Source: Shewanella sp. Choline-02u-19 (GTDB lineage: Bacteria; Pseudomonadota; Gammaproteobacteria; Enterobacterales; Shewanellaceae). From it: a stretch of 64,000 bases of DNA. Within the stretch, counting starts at the first letter, position 1. Every line of letters begins with the position of its first letter. The stretch spans positions 2,418,001 through 2,482,000 of the forward strand of contig NZ_PJBE01000013.1 in assembly GCF_002836205.1 (NCBI RefSeq). The letters are read 5' to 3'. This document shows, piece by piece, positions 27,658 through 36,115 of the stretch. A model generated the notes under the pieces. It made no database searches and was not told the origin of the DNA. It saw only the letters and a list, made by a program, of their open reading frames with translations. Position numbers and translations under genes: made by a program.

Positions 27658-28095
27658 CTAGACTATATGAATTCTATACTTATCGATAAACGCTTGCCTG
27701 TCTGAATCTGTTGGCTGGTTATCTTGGCTGAATGTTGAAATATCCCTAATAAAACCCTCAGAAGGTCCTGACGGTGCATTTATAACGAGTAAATGGCTAT
27801 CTGTGATTGCCCTAAAACGCCTTTTTACATTAGGCCCTGCAATAACAAGATCACCTGCACTTGCAACAAACTCCTCATTTTCTACACCAAATTCAATTTC
27901 CCCTGAAATCAGATAAAATATCTCATCATCAATTTCATGGTAATGCCAAGGAGCTTCATTGCCTTTGGGAAGTTTGCTATCAAAGATAGAAACACGATCA
28001 TCGGTGTCAGCACCAGAGGCAAGAATTGAAGTCATTTCACCTTGATCAAGATAGTATCTTTCAGCTTTGCCAGCTTTAACATGTTTGTATCTCAT
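27658..28095 (-). CDS. Cupin-domain protein
   Basis: A 145-residue single-cupin protein. The first motif includes GNEAPWHYHEIDDEIFYLISGEIEF with the HxH...E metal ligands, and the second follows around AGDLVIAGPNVKRRF, where the usual histidine appears replaced. I choose ATG 28095 (MRYKHVKAG) because GGAGG lies five bases upstream; a GTG at 28107 overlaps that site. It may be a small-molecule dioxygenase, isomerase or binding protein; the substrate is unknown. It lies 41 bases after the DUF2798 gene and is probably co-transcribed and controlled by the divergent MarR protein. Confidence 0.82.
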   Translation of the reverse strand: MRYKHVKAGKAERYYLDQGEMTSILASGADTDDRVSIFDSKLPKGNEAPWHYHEIDDEIFYLISGEIEFGVENEEFVASAGDLVIAGPNVKRRFRAITDSHLLVINAPSGPSEGFIRDISTFSQDNQPTDSDRQAFIDKYRIHIV

Positions 28096-28136
28096 TTTGA
28101 CCTCCACCTAATTTCGTCTTGTTCAGTGTAAAAATG

Positions 28137-28583
28137 TTAACTAGCCAGATATCGCTCAAGCTTAGGTTTAACGAGTGTTGTCATCATCAAAGAGATCAGT
28201 AGCCCTAATGGCAGAGCAATAATTAGCGCACTCCACCAAACATTCATGAGTTCTGATAACGTCGTAAATTCAATGTTATTTAGGGTAGTTACTAATGCCA
28301 TAATACTTTCCATTACTAATGCCATAGCGACACCAATAATAACATTACGTTTCGATTCTGAAGCCCTGGGCAAAACAAGAACAACTATTTTACTGATAAC
28401 AGCAACCATCATAAACCCTATTGGAGCCATCGTTATGGCTACTATTAATGTCGACGCTATCCATTGATAAAGGAACTGTTCGCCAAAGCCAATATTTTTA
28501 TAAGTCATCACAAAGGTAAGACTGCCGATTAGCGTCAAAACTAAAGACACAGTCACTAGGATTTTTTTTGCCATATTCTTCAT
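28137..28583 (-). CDS. DUF2798 membrane protein
   Basis: A 148-residue inner-membrane protein with four hydrophobic segments arranged as two similar halves (FLYQWIASTLIVAITMAPIGF and LMNVWWSALIIALPLGLLI), the layout of DUF2798 proteins. The function is unknown. GAGAAG precedes its ATG. The promoter region upstream holds two perfect 15-bp palindromes shared with the divergent marR-type gene, so it is very likely repressed by that regulator. Confidence 0.8.
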   Translation of the reverse strand: MKNMAKKILVTVSLVLTLIGSLTFVMTYKNIGFGEQFLYQWIASTLIVAITMAPIGFMMVAVISKIVVLVLPRASESKRNVIIGVAMALVMESIMALVTTLNNIEFTTLSELMNVWWSALIIALPLGLLISLMMTTLVKPKLERYLAS

Positions 28584-28604
28584 ATTTATCGCTTCTCAAT
28601 TATA

Positions 28605-28663
28605 GTTGACACTGTCAACCATGTACAAATTGAACTCTAACTGTTATAGTTGACACTGTCAAC
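28605..28663. promoter_or_regulatory. Paired MarR-type operators
   Basis: The palindrome GTTGACACTGTCAAC occurs at 28605-28619 and again at 28649-28663. The centres are 44 bases apart, about four helical turns, between the divergent DUF2798 and MarR genes. Both copies are preceded by TATA. This is the expected arrangement for an autoregulated MarR-family repressor controlling both directions. Confidence 0.85.
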
Positions 28664-28682
28664 TTATTCTTAGAGGCCAATT

Positions 28683-29105
28683 TTGACTATTAAAATCCCA
28701 GATTCTTTTTTAGCGCTTACCTATACCTTCAAATCTTGTGTAAACAAGGAAATACGTGAAGTAGGCATTGATATTGCCCCGATGGAAATCCAGTCGCTTC
28801 ATTGTATTAATCGTATTGATAGTTGTACCGCTGCATATATCTCAGAACAGCTAGATAGGGATAAAGGGCAAGTAGCTAGACTCGTTAGAGATATGTTAAA
28901 GAAGGATTTAATTTATAAAGTGTCTAATCCATCAGATAGCAGAAGCCAATTGATTGAATTGTCTGAATTTGGGCAAGAAGTTTTGAAGCAATTACTACAT
29001 ATTGAAAGTGGTATCATGAAAGTCATGCTGGATTCAATAACAGAGAACCAAGTTGATCAATTTAATGCCATAGCATTAGCGATGACTAAGAACCTGAAAA
29101 GATAA
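28683..29105 (+). CDS. MarR-family transcriptional regulator
   Basis: A 140-residue winged-helix regulator. IAPMEIQSLHCINRI and CTAAYISEQLDRDKGQVARLVRDML form the helix-turn-helix, and SNPSDSRSQLIELSEFG is the wing with the family's D-R pair. The long flanking helices serve dimerisation. Translation most likely starts at TTG 28683, with AGAGG at a suitable distance; no ATG fits. The twin palindromes just upstream are its probable operators. A phenolic or other small-molecule inducer is typical of the family but cannot be named here. Confidence 0.88.
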   Translation: MTIKIPDSFLALTYTFKSCVNKEIREVGIDIAPMEIQSLHCINRIDSCTAAYISEQLDRDKGQVARLVRDMLKKDLIYKVSNPSDSRSQLIELSEFGQEVLKQLLHIESGIMKVMLDSITENQVDQFNAIALAMTKNLKR

Positions 29106-29121
29106 CTATACAAGATACAAG

Positions 29122-29147
29122 GGCTTATACCAGCCAGTCATTGTTAA
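29122..29147. repeat. 26-bp direct repeat, copy 2
   Basis: Second copy of the 26-bp sequence at 26315-26340, with T in place of C at one position. It joins directly to the attC site of the zinc-ribbon cassette, whose cut point lies inside it. Confidence 0.8.
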
Positions 29148-29241
29148 CGCCTAATTAACAGGCAAAAAATAGTTGGTTAAAATAAGCGACGAAGGAGCAA
29201 AAATCAACTGTTTTTTGTCCTTGTTTAATTTCTTGTTAGGC
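29142..29241 (-). other. Integron-type attC site of the zinc-ribbon cassette
   Basis: On the minus strand it starts with the consensus-matching R'' GCCTAAC (29241-29235) followed by AAGAAATTAAAC, and ends at TTAGGCGTTAAC (about 29154-29143). The arm GGACAAAAAACAGTTG is nearly complementary to CAACTATTTTTTGCC, forming the attC hairpin. It begins six bases after the stop of the gene upstream on that strand and closely resembles the site at 25726-25827 in length and layout. Confidence 0.72.
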
Positions 29242-29246
29242 AAATT

Positions 29247-29717
29247 TTAGTAACGGTCAGACTTCAAATCTTTTATCTTTAATTGCCATTCATTTGCATT
29301 AGCTATAAAAGGCGCCTTTACAGTTAATAATGACTCTGAATTAGGCTGGATTACCCAGCTATAGATACTGTCTGATGTTGAAGCTAACAACTCTCCGTTT
29401 TTCTTGCTTATTACCTCATAACTAATATGATTCCATTTATACTCAGTGTTATTGGTAACATTAAACGTTATTAGTTTTGCTTTAGAACCACCTACATCGA
29501 TAATTTTTTCTTTGGTAAATGTAAATTTGCTTTCATAATCTAAAAAGTCTTTTTTATTAAATGAGCCAGTATTCCAAAAAATGAAAATAAATAAAGGCAG
29601 CATAAAAATAAAGCTATAGTTTTGAGGGTTTTTATACCAAACCTGATATGCCTGACAGTAAGGGCATTTTGTAGCTCCAGTTTCTATTTCTTTTATACAA
29701 GATTTACACGTGTGCAT
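29247..29717 (-). CDS. Zinc-ribbon membrane protein (gene cassette), function unknown
   Basis: A 156-residue protein. An N-terminal zinc ribbon (CKSC near 4-7 and CPYC near 18-21) is followed by one membrane helix (FIFMLPLFIFIFWNTGSF) and a C-terminal domain that looks like a secreted beta-sandwich. I choose the ATG at 29717 (MHTCKSC) because GGAG lies nine bases before it; an ATG at 29738 overlaps the cassette boundary. I do not recognise a characterised relative. It is AT-rich, lies between a GTTATGC core (29741-29735) and an attC site, and so looks like a mobile cassette. Confidence 0.75.
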   Translation of the reverse strand: MHTCKSCIKEIETGATKCPYCQAYQVWYKNPQNYSFIFMLPLFIFIFWNTGSFNKKDFLDYESKFTFTKEKIIDVGGSKAKLITFNVTNNTEYKWNHISYEVISKKNGELLASTSDSIYSWVIQPNSESLLTVKAPFIANANEWQLKIKDLKSDRY

Positions 29718-29734
29718 ATTGCAATACTCCATTT

Positions 29735-29741
29735 GCATAAC
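29735..29741 (-). other. Probable 5' core site of the zinc-ribbon cassette
   Basis: GTTATGC on the minus strand fits GTTRRRY at all but one position and is complementary to the cassette's R'' (GCCTAAC) at six of seven positions. It is preceded by a short hairpin, GGCTTG with CAAGCC, at about 29755-29776. Confidence 0.45.
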
Positions 29742-29974
29742 ATTTTAATATACGGCTTGCGCGTTTTGCCAAGCCATGTTGAGAAAGCGTGCACAGGTAA
29801 AAGCCTGAAAAACTCACTAATAACAAATAATTAAACATTTACGCTTAAGATTGTATCCAATACACCTCAGGACAAAAGTGAGTCGCACACTTTGCTTTCC
29901 TGTTATCTAAACTTTTCATGAACGCACACTTACATCTTACTGAATTTATACAAGTTAGCAATCAAACCGTTATA

Positions 29975-30139
29975 GGTCGTATCTACACCAACTGTCAGTG
30001 TAGATACGGCCGTGACCGTCCATGACATGGACGTCATGGCCGAGCTTACAAGGATGTATTTATAGCGTGTCACTGCAGTGTCTGCACATACGGTCGTTCC
30101 TACACACCCATCTGTTCACGACATTCGGACATCCTGTCC
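29975..30139. repeat. Palindrome-rich intergenic repeat
   Basis: Several inverted repeats are packed together: GTATCTACAC/GTGTAGATAC (29979-30007), a near-perfect cruciform GGCCGTGAC..GTCATGGCC enclosing GTCCAT/ATGGAC (30008-30041), CACTGCAGTG (30071-30080) and GGACA/TGTCC (30127-30139). There is no gene. It looks like the dispersed palindromic elements often found between Shewanella genes, though only one copy is in the window. The rest of the 29742-30330 interval shows no gene. Confidence 0.6.
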
Positions 30140-30330
30140 AGCACCCGATGTAGGCGATTGATAACAATGAAGCTGTAATTTAGAGCTCAATTCCTTGTCG
30201 CCACGACTTTGTTCAAGCATAGCTTGATGAAACTAATAGATAACTAAAACGTTTTGGGGCACAAATGAGTCCCCCAATCAGCTCACCTTTAGCCAACACA
30301 GAACTCTCGTTCACCCCACGCTTAGTAAAC

Positions 30331-30356
30331 AAAAAGGCCTGCAACAATGCAGGCCT
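30331..30356 (-). terminator. Terminator of the second RND operon
   Basis: On the minus strand AGGCCTGCA pairs with TGCAGGCCT across a TTGT loop and is followed by T residues, about 50 bases after the permease stop. Confidence 0.88.
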
Positions 30357-30408
30357 TCATTAATTCAAGATGGACTTGAAACGGACTTAGAGACTAAGGC
30401 TTAAGCGT

Positions 30409-33400
30409 TTAACTCTTGACCTCTTCGTTTTTAAGTTCTTCCTCTTTAGGCTCTGCTGTACCTTTAAACTTTTCACGCATGGTTTGCATCATCACGTAAA
30501 AAACTGGCACAAGCAGTGTACCGACTATCGTCGCCGCGACCATACCACCGAACACCGAGTAACCCAGTGCTCGACGACTTCCCGCGCCTGCGCCAGTGGC
30601 AACAACTAACGGAAGCACTCCGAGTAAGAACGAAAAGGCTGTCATTAATACCGCGCGAAAACGCAGTCTAGCCGCCGTTTCACCAGCATCCAATATACTC
30701 TTGCCCTCTTCTCTTAACTGCTTGGCAAATTCGACAATCAAGATGGCGTTCTTACACGCTAAGCCTATCAACAACACTAAGCCAATTTGGGCATACAAGT
30801 TAAGTTCAGCGCCCACCAGCCAAATATTGAGGAACGCCCCCAATATGGCAATCGGCACCGCGAGCATCACCGCAAATGGAATGGTCCAACTCTCATACTG
30901 AGCCACCAAAAATAGATAGGTAAATACCAACGCCAAAGCAAAGATTAATGGCGCTAAGTTACCCGCCTTAATCTCTTGGTAAGTTTGCCCTGTCCACTCA
31001 TAGCTATAACCTGTTGGTAAGCTCTGCGCCGCTGCGCGTTCCATGGCGCGAATAGCATCACCGGAACTATAACCAGGTGCTGGGAAACCGTTAATCGTGG
31101 TAGAACTAAACATGTTGTATGAGTTCATCACGTCGGGCCCCAATATCGGCGTCACCGTCACCAAGGTACTCAGTGGCACCATTTCCCCGGAAGAAGAACG
31201 CACATAAAAGCGCGCAATATCCATATCGGAATTTCGGTATTCACCCTCCGCTTGTAGTATGACCCTAAAGACCTTACCGAAACGGTTAAAGTCATTGACG
31301 TACATTGAGCCCAGCATCGTCTGCATGGTGGTAAAAATCTCATTCAGCGGTATGCCTAATGCTTTGGCCTTATCACGGTCTACATCGACAAACATTTGCG
31401 GCACATCGGCGCGGAAATTACTAAATGACATCGCAATTTCTGGCTGCTCGTTCGCTTTCATAATAAGCGCACGCATCACCGATGCCAGCTCCTGCGGACT
31501 GCGGCCTTGGGTGTCTTGCAATACAAACTCAAAACCACCGACACTGCCGACGCCCGGAATGGGCGGCAGTGAGAAAGCCATCGCCTTAACGGATGGATTC
31601 GCCGCATATTTGGCTTGCAGCTTTGCCACAATCGCGTGTTCTGCCATATCGGCAGATTCACGTTCAGACCAAGTAGACAGAGTGACAATCATCAAACCGC
31701 CGTTTGATGCCACTGAGCCCGACAAGATACTAAAGCCACTGGCATGGATCACATTTTCAACACCTGGCTCTGCCAGCGTTAACTCAACTAAATCACGCAT
31801 GACGTCTTCAGTACGGTTAAGTGACGCGCCATCAGGGAGTTGAATATCGACCATAAAGGCTTTCTTATCTTCCATTGGCACAAAGCCTGATGGCAAGATT
31901 GTCGCTAAACCGCCGGTCGCCGCCAATAGCCCGATAAAGACCACCAACACCAACACCAATTTACGGGTTAGCACATGGACTAGTTTGGTGTATTTACCGG
32001 TGAAGATATTGAAGTATTTATTAAATTTGGCGTGGAACCCAGTGGTATGCTCCTTTGGAGAACGTAATACCGAGGCGCATAATGCAGGACTTAGGGTCAA
32101 TGCATTAACTGACGAGATAAGCACTGCAATACAGATAGTCACAGAGAACTGTGCGTACATCTGCCCGGTGATCCCGGGCATCACGGCCGTGGGTGCAAAT
32201 ACCGCTAATAGCACTAACGTGGTCGCTATAATCGGCCCTGTCACCTCTTTCATCGCTTTAGAGGTGGCCTCTTTAGGTGACAAGCCCTCATCCTGCATCA
32301 AGCGGGTCACGTTCTCGACCACCACAATGGCATCGTCAACCACAATACCAATGGCTAAGATAAGCGCGAATAGCGATACCGTATTAATGCTCATGCCAGA
32401 TATTAGCAAAAAGGCAAAGGTACCAATCAAAGACACTGGGATCGCAATCGCTGGGATCAATGTTGAGCGCACATCTTGTAAGAAAATAAACACCACAAAG
32501 ATAACCAAGGCTACCGAGATAAACAGTGTTTGCACCACCTCATTAATCGAGCTTTCGACGAAGTCTGAGGTGTCATATAACACCTCGTACTCTAAATCTC
32601 TTGGGAAGTTAGCCGACAAAGTATCCATCTGCTCCCTAATGCCCGCCGCCACTTCTAATGCGTTAGCATCAGGTGACTGGTAAATAGAGATAATCGCTGA
32701 TGGTTTATTGTTAAGCTTGCCTTGAGCATCATAAGTTTGTGACCCTAGTTCAACTCGAGCCACATCACCTACGGTGATTTTTGAGCCATCTTCATTGGCT
32801 CGAACCACAACATTAGCAAATTCGGTGGTATTTTTTAGTCGTCCTTTGGTTTGCAGCGTATATTGAAACTGCTGGTCTGGATCGACTGGTGCAGCACCAA
32901 TTCGACCCGCTGCCACTTGAATATTTTGCTCTTGCAGCGCTGCAATAACGTCGGTGGCAGTAATTGAAAAGCTAGCCATTTTATCGGGATCAAGCCATAT
33001 GCGCATCGCATAATCGAGCGCGCCAATAATCTGCACTTTCGATACGCCGTTCTGACGCGCTAAGGCATCTTTTACATTGAGGCCTGCATAGTTAGTAATA
33101 AACAGCGAATCAAACGTTTCGTTAGGGGAAACTAGGTTCACTACCATCAAGATATTGGGGCTTTGTTTCTCGACTTTCACCCCTTGCCTTTTCACCTCTT
33201 CAGGCAATCTTGGCATGGCTTGCTGTACCCGGTTTTGTACCTTTACCTGCGCCATGTCAGGGTCGGTACCGACCTCAAAGGTTACATTGAGTGAATAGCT
33301 ACCGTCGTTGGCGCTCTTTGACTCCATATACAGCATGCCTTCCACGCCGTTAATTTCAGCTTCTAAAGGCTGGGCAATGGTGTCTTTTACAACATTGGCA

Positions 33401-33561
33401 CTGGCACCCGAATAACTGGTCGACACACTCACTTGTGGCGGTGCGATCTCAGGAAACTCTGACACTGACAAGATAGGAATAGAGATAAGCCCCACCAACG
33501 TCAGTACGGTAGAGATCACAAAGGCAAATTTAGGCCTATTGATGAAGAATTCACTAATCAT
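30409..33561 (-). CDS. RND multidrug efflux permease (AcrB/MexB type)
   Basis: A 1050-residue HAE1-family pump. It begins MISEFFINRPKFAFVISTVL and carries FPEIAPPQVSVSTSYSGASA, the N-terminal signature of AcrB-like pumps. The relay aspartates are in VVDDAIVVVENV near 407 and the relay lysine in LACKNAILIVEFAKQL near 938. The tail is highly charged (KEEELKNEEVKS). It exports hydrophobic compounds by proton antiport together with the adaptor encoded just upstream; an outer-membrane channel must come from elsewhere in the genome. Confidence 0.95.
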   Translation of the reverse strand: MISEFFINRPKFAFVISTVLTLVGLISIPILSVSEFPEIAPPQVSVSTSYSGASANVVKDTIAQPLEAEINGVEGMLYMESKSANDGSYSLNVTFEVGTDPDMAQVKVQNRVQQAMPRLPEEVKRQGVKVEKQSPNILMVVNLVSPNETFDSLFITNYAGLNVKDALARQNGVSKVQIIGALDYAMRIWLDPDKMASFSITATDVIAALQEQNIQVAAGRIGAAPVDPDQQFQYTLQTKGRLKNTTEFANVVVRANEDGSKITVGDVARVELGSQTYDAQGKLNNKPSAIISIYQSPDANALEVAAGIREQMDTLSANFPRDLEYEVLYDTSDFVESSINEVVQTLFISVALVIFVVFIFLQDVRSTLIPAIAIPVSLIGTFAFLLISGMSINTVSLFALILAIGIVVDDAIVVVENVTRLMQDEGLSPKEATSKAMKEVTGPIIATTLVLLAVFAPTAVMPGITGQMYAQFSVTICIAVLISSVNALTLSPALCASVLRSPKEHTTGFHAKFNKYFNIFTGKYTKLVHVLTRKLVLVLVVFIGLLAATGGLATILPSGFVPMEDKKAFMVDIQLPDGASLNRTEDVMRDLVELTLAEPGVENVIHASGFSILSGSVASNGGLMIVTLSTWSERESADMAEHAIVAKLQAKYAANPSVKAMAFSLPPIPGVGSVGGFEFVLQDTQGRSPQELASVMRALIMKANEQPEIAMSFSNFRADVPQMFVDVDRDKAKALGIPLNEIFTTMQTMLGSMYVNDFNRFGKVFRVILQAEGEYRNSDMDIARFYVRSSSGEMVPLSTLVTVTPILGPDVMNSYNMFSSTTINGFPAPGYSSGDAIRAMERAAAQSLPTGYSYEWTGQTYQEIKAGNLAPLIFALALVFTYLFLVAQYESWTIPFAVMLAVPIAILGAFLNIWLVGAELNLYAQIGLVLLIGLACKNAILIVEFAKQLREEGKSILDAGETAARLRFRAVLMTAFSFLLGVLPLVVATGAGAGSRRALGYSVFGGMVAATIVGTLLVPVFYVMMQTMREKFKGTAEPKEEELKNEEVKS

Positions 33562-33570
33562 AGTTATCCC

Positions 33571-34731
33571 CTACTTTGTTTGGTTAGCTTCTTGGAAAGG
33601 AATAATCTCTTGCTCAACCGCATTAACTTCAATGCCTGGTCGAATTTTTTGTAGTCCATCAACAACGATACGATCGCCACCATCTAAGCCACTTAACACG
33701 CGCCATTGAATGCCGAAACGTTCACCGAGCTCGACAATACGCTTCTCAACTAGATTCTTATCATTAAGCACCATCACAAAACGGCCTTGTTGATCTTCTT
33801 GCACTGACGCTTGCGGGATTAATAACGCTTGTTCTGTAATGGGCGATTCGATAATCAAAGTGACGAACATGCCAGGTAACATAAAGTTATCGGCATTTTT
33901 AAAAGTGGCACGGATAGGTAAGGTGCCAGTGGCGGGATCAACCTTGTTACTCACAAAATCGATATAACCAGATTCTTTATGCATGGTTGCATTGGGCAAC
34001 CGCAGATTAATCACAATATCTTGGATCTTTATATCGCGAGATAACGCCTTAGAAAAACTTTGTTGAGCGGTAATTAACGCACGTTCAGCAACTTGAAAGT
34101 TAACCCACATTGGCTGTAACTGGACTAAGTTTGCCATTTCAGATTGCGGACTAATGATGTCACCGGTACTCACTTTAGCGTTACTTATCCGCCCAGAGAT
34201 TGGCGCGTACACTTTGGTATAGCTGAGCTGTAACTCAGCGCCACTAACGGCCGCTTCGGCTTGCACAACGCCAGCGGCGGTTGTCAGCTTACGAGAGGTC
34301 AACTCATCCATATCCTGCGCACTGATCATGCCATCGGGCAGTAAGCGACGACCACGTTCCCAGTTCATTACTGCGACATCTCTTGAGGCGATAGCTTGTT
34401 TCAGTACGGCTTTTTGCTGAGCTAACTCTGCCACATAAGTTGCAGGATCAATCTCGAACAGTAAGTCCCCCTGATTAACATCTTCACCTTCGATAAAGCT
34501 GCGTTTAAGCAGTTGTCCCTGAATTTGCGATTTAATCGTCACATCTTCAGATGCTCTTGTACGGCCAACAATTTCACTTTTAGATTGAATATCTTGCATG
34601 CTTGCGGTGCTAACAATCACGCTTGGCAACACTGCTGCCTGAGGCGCTGGCGCTTCACCACACCCACTGGCAATAATACTGATGCACCCAATGGTGAGCA
34701 GTTTTAGTTTTGAAACTGTTGAACAGGCCAT
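33571..34731 (-). CDS. RND efflux periplasmic adaptor lipoprotein (AcrA/MexA type)
   Basis: A 386-residue adaptor with a lipoprotein signal (LTIGCISIIASGCGEAPAP, predicted acylated Cys near 24). The lipoyl blocks flank an alpha hairpin (TIKSQIQGQLLKRSFIEGED and SYTKVYAPISGRISN), followed by beta-barrel and membrane-proximal domains. It precedes the permease by nine bases and forms an operon with it. No TetR-type repressor is next to it. A 20-bp tandem repeat about 170 bases upstream could be an operator. Confidence 0.93.
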   Translation of the reverse strand: MACSTVSKLKLLTIGCISIIASGCGEAPAPQAAVLPSVIVSTASMQDIQSKSEIVGRTRASEDVTIKSQIQGQLLKRSFIEGEDVNQGDLLFEIDPATYVAELAQQKAVLKQAIASRDVAVMNWERGRRLLPDGMISAQDMDELTSRKLTTAAGVVQAEAAVSGAELQLSYTKVYAPISGRISNAKVSTGDIISPQSEMANLVQLQPMWVNFQVAERALITAQQSFSKALSRDIKIQDIVINLRLPNATMHKESGYIDFVSNKVDPATGTLPIRATFKNADNFMLPGMFVTLIIESPITEQALLIPQASVQEDQQGRFVMVLNDKNLVEKRIVELGERFGIQWRVLSGLDGGDRIVVDGLQKIRPGIEVNAVEQEIIPFQEANQTK

Positions 34732-35300
34732 TTAAGCCTCCTGAAGTGTCAGATATTTGCATTATATTTATCTTGAAATTATAAGCACATACTGCACCGC
34801 ACATAAACCTTTTTACATTGAAGTATCATTGTTTTTACATAAAACAGCATAGATAACCTCATATTGCTAAATAAAACGAATCAAGCGACCAACAAAAGCA
34901 CTTTATTAAATTAACTGATGCTTTGTTAAATTAACTGATGCTTTATTAGTCAAAGTAACCTATGGAATTGTTGTGAGAGGCAAAAGTGGGAGCTAGAGCA
35001 AGTTTATTGGAGTTCATGTCGTGGTAAAAAATACTCAGAGCAACTAAGTTTAACTAGGCTTAAAATTAGTAAGTGTTCTAGTTTCAATAGCAGCCCAATA
35101 GTGGTACAAATGACTTAGCTCATTTACGCTGTTTTCTATAACAGCATGACACGTAAGCTATTATTAGATTGAATAACCCAAGTTAGCAGTTAATTGTTAA
35201 CCTTAGACACATACAGTACGCACAGGCCAACACCATGTGTTGAGCATAATAAGAACAGTGCCCAATATGGCATCCGTTACAGCGAACAGGTAGGTAATTT
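34732..35300. other. Intergenic region with a short tandem repeat
   Basis: About 570 AT-rich bases upstream of both the RND operon and the following small gene. At 34901-34949 a 20-bp unit (CTTTATTAAATTAACTGATG) is repeated 2.4 times, with one G/A change in the second copy. No gene is seen. The promoter positions are unclear. Confidence 0.5.
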
Positions 35301-35663
35301 ATGACAGCAATTTCTCACGTTTATAACTATACAGTCCGATGCCCACAGATAAAGGATCCCGCTCACCCAACAAGCTGGCTAAACCATATCGAGATTAACC
35401 GTTCATGTGAAATAGCACTCGACAGAATCACTAAGTGGCATGGCCACTCAGGCACTCGATTGTTCGAGCACGAGGGATGCGTCGTTAGAGAAGCAGAAGC
35501 AGAACAAGCCTACTTTTCGATTAAAAATGATCGTCTGAGAGATGACATTCATGTGCTAGCGACCTTTAAAGTCTTTATGGATAACAAAACCAAAGACACG
35601 TCAGTACAAGAGGTTATGGAACATATCATTGATGATTATAAGTCGCGCTTAAGCAAACTGTAA
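35301..35663 (+). CDS. Hypothetical protein, 120 residues
   Basis: A soluble, charged protein beginning MTAISHVYNYTVRCPQIKD. It has no signal peptide or membrane segment. Noteworthy residues are the two cysteines (C14 and C36) and the stretch ITKWHGHSGTRLFEHEGCVV. The C-terminal third reads as helical (QEVMEHIIDDYKSRLSKL). An AGG precedes the ATG. Codon use and composition support a real gene, but I recognise no family. It stands alone between the RND promoter region and a small lipoprotein gene. Confidence 0.65.
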   Translation: MTAISHVYNYTVRCPQIKDPAHPTSWLNHIEINRSCEIALDRITKWHGHSGTRLFEHEGCVVREAEAEQAYFSIKNDRLRDDIHVLATFKVFMDNKTKDTSVQEVMEHIIDDYKSRLSKL

Positions 35664-35877
35664 CCATCAGTAGGCATGTTCTAATCACTAGAACATGCCG
35701 CTAATTTTCAACGACTAGAAAATCCCATTCCATCGACACTGCCAAACAGTGATATCCCTCCTCATTCACCATTGTTTATCTCGTATCAAAAGCAGCCGTA
35801 ATTGACCACATTACACACTAGACCCATTGGGTAATTGCTGGCATAGTGCTTGCCATTATTAATGATTGGATCTTATT

Positions 35878-36087
35878 GTGAGATTATCGACCTTAGTTAT
35901 TTTCCTTAGCACAATAACCACGATCAGTGCCTGTGCAGAACTAAAAGAAGCCGGCCGTCAGATCGGTGATACCACCAAAGAGGTCACCACCGACATTGGT
36001 CATGCCTCGCGGGATACCACTCGTGCTATCGGCCATGCATCCCGTGACGCTGTCAACTCAGTAAAAGATGACCTCAGTAAAAACTAA
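35878..36087 (+). CDS. Small predicted lipoprotein, 69 residues
   Basis: A short protein with signal peptide MRLSTLVIFLSTITTISAC and a lipobox-type cysteine, then a polar region in which GDTTKEVTTDIGHASRDTTR and AIGHASRDAVNSVKDD form a degenerate repeat. It resembles small stress-related lipoproteins of the entericidin kind in layout only. I choose GTG 35878, which gives a compact signal peptide with a GGAT nearby; TTG 35866 is the alternative. It is probably anchored in a cell membrane, facing the periplasm. Confidence 0.6.
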   Translation: MRLSTLVIFLSTITTISACAELKEAGRQIGDTTKEVTTDIGHASRDTTRAIGHASRDAVNSVKDDLSKN

Positions 36088-36115
36088 AGTGAGTTAACCA
36101 AGCTTGCGGTCAGTA

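Noticed and set aside
29742..29835. A full attC site upstream of the zinc-ribbon cassette
   Set aside because: Only a small GGCTTG/CAAGCC hairpin and a GTTATGC core are visible; no matching R'' and arm were found.
31259..32683. Two long plus-strand open frames (194 and 232 residues)
   Set aside because: They are antisense to the RND permease, which has full-length family motifs.
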